In this document: piece after piece, positions 6,148 through 6,453 of the stretch
Layout: every line of letters starts with the position of its first letter
How positions within the stretch are numbered: position 1 is the first letter of the stretch
Position numbers and translations under genes: made by a program
Notes under the pieces: model-generated
Told to the model about the DNA's origin: nothing
What the model saw: the letters and a program-made list of their open reading frames with translations, nothing else
Database searches by the model: none
NCBI GenBank assembly: GCA_002773545.1
Contig: PFAV01000027.1
Coordinates: 7,855 to 14,307 of the forward strand
Reading direction: 5' to 3'
From: a bacterium (Candidatus Gribaldobacteria) CG10_big_fil_rev_8_21_14_0_10_41_12
GTDB taxonomy: Bacteria; Patescibacteriota; Minisyncoccia; Minisyncoccales; CG1-02-41-26
Length of the DNA: 6,453 nt

Positions 6148-6169
6148 ACAAACATACATTTGTAGTATA
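6132..6169. repeat. operator-like array: three copies of TGTAGTATA over the promoter
   Basis: TGTAGTATA occurs at 6132-6140 (plus), 6142-6150 (inverted) and 6161-6169 (plus). The first two form a perfect 19-bp palindrome with a single central base at 6141, lying on the -10 box. The second and third form an inverted repeat with 11-bp arms (6142-6152 and 6159-6169) and a 6-bp spacer, covering the start site and leader. Such overlapping dyads suggest cooperative binding of a dimeric repressor, or an RNA hairpin in the leader. The binding factor is unknown. Confidence 0.65.
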
Positions 6170-6180
6170 AAGTAATACAT

Positions 6181-6453
6181 ATGAATCAAGAGCTAATTCA
6201 ATATTTACAACAACAAATTAGAACAACTGATGAGCGATTGAAGCGCTTTACACATAGCATAGAAGGGAAAAAATATCCTAATCGTTTTATGTTTGTAAAG
6301 TTACGGCAATACATAAACGATTTTTTGAGTAAGAAACCTGGCAACAAAATGGTAATTATTCCAGGATTTAGGGGTGTGGGCAAAACAACATTAATGGCTC
6401 AAGTTTGCGTAGAATATAAAAAAAAGATTGACAATGTTTTATTTTTATCTATT
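6181..6453 (+). CDS. P-loop (AAA-type) ATPase, N-terminal part, runs off the right edge
   Basis: The frame starts at ATG 6181 and stays open for 91 codons to the window end. Residues 1-50 are polar and mostly helical in appearance (many Q, R and K), followed by a hydrophobic strand KMVIIPG and a Walker A motif GFRGVGKT (62-69), then a helix and the strand VLFLS (86-90). The short strand-P-loop spacing and the FxGVGKTTLM form recall the AAA_14/DUF4143-type ATPases or other STAND-like AAA proteins, but the Walker B, sensor and C-terminal parts that would decide lie outside the window. ATG 6181 is favoured because it sits just downstream of a consensus promoter. Function is not known; the strongly patterned promoter suggests regulated expression. 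Confidence 0.8.
   Translation, partial: MNQELIQYLQQQIRTTDERLKRFTHSIEGKKYPNRFMFVKLRQYINDFLSKKPGNKMVIIPGFRGVGKTTLMAQVCVEYKKKIDNVLFLSI

Noticed and set aside
6132..6169. Possible CRISPR-like repeat array
   Set aside because: Only three 9-bp copies in mixed orientation with unequal spacing occur; this fits an operator, not a CRISPR array.

Overview
The window looks like a piece of a small, AT-leaning bacterial genome, most likely from the Candidate Phyla Radiation (Patescibacteria, Parcubacteria-like). This rests on three things: a PIF1-type helicase with a C-terminal HTH_40-like domain, a style I associate with that group; leader-poor genes without Shine-Dalgarno sequences; and compact spacing. 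TGA is used as a real stop (end of the helicase gene), so the lineages that read TGA as glycine are unlikely. The assignment is inference from family resemblance; there is no rRNA marker here.

Layout. (1) 1-447, plus strand: the C-terminal part of a restriction endonuclease of the MvaI/BcnI family, cut by the left edge. (2) 444-2309, minus strand: one continuous 621-codon gene joining a complete, apparently active LexA repressor (helix-turn-helix, Ala-Gly cleavage site, Ser/Lys dyad) to a complete SPPY-type (probably cytosine-N4) DNA methyltransferase. It meets the endonuclease gene tail to tail with a 4-bp overlap. (3) 2310-2490: the control region of the fusion gene, with a near-consensus sigma70 promoter, palindromes over the promoter, a small CCWGG-containing hairpin and a very strong intrinsic terminator. 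(4) 2491-4281, minus strand: typA/bipA, a translational GTPase. (5) 4282-4370: a compact divergent promoter region. (6) 4371-6056, plus strand: PIF1-like helicase. (7) 6057-6180: an intergenic region with a consensus promoter overlapped by three copies of a 9-bp repeat. (8) 6181 to the right edge, plus strand: the start of a P-loop ATPase.

The main discovery candidate is the LexA-methyltransferase fusion paired with an MvaI-like nuclease. Type II restriction-modification systems often use a separate controller protein, or an HTH extension on the methyltransferase, to balance the two activities. Here the whole SOS repressor, including its self-cleavage machinery, appears to have been used as that extension. 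The simplest reading is that the fusion represses its own promoter, and that DNA damage (RecA-stimulated cleavage between A83 and G84) separates the DNA-binding domain from the methyltransferase and raises modification capacity. The remaining genes (typA, PIF1 helicase, AAA ATPase) look like ordinary chromosomal neighbours, although the ATPase promoter carries a notable operator-like array.
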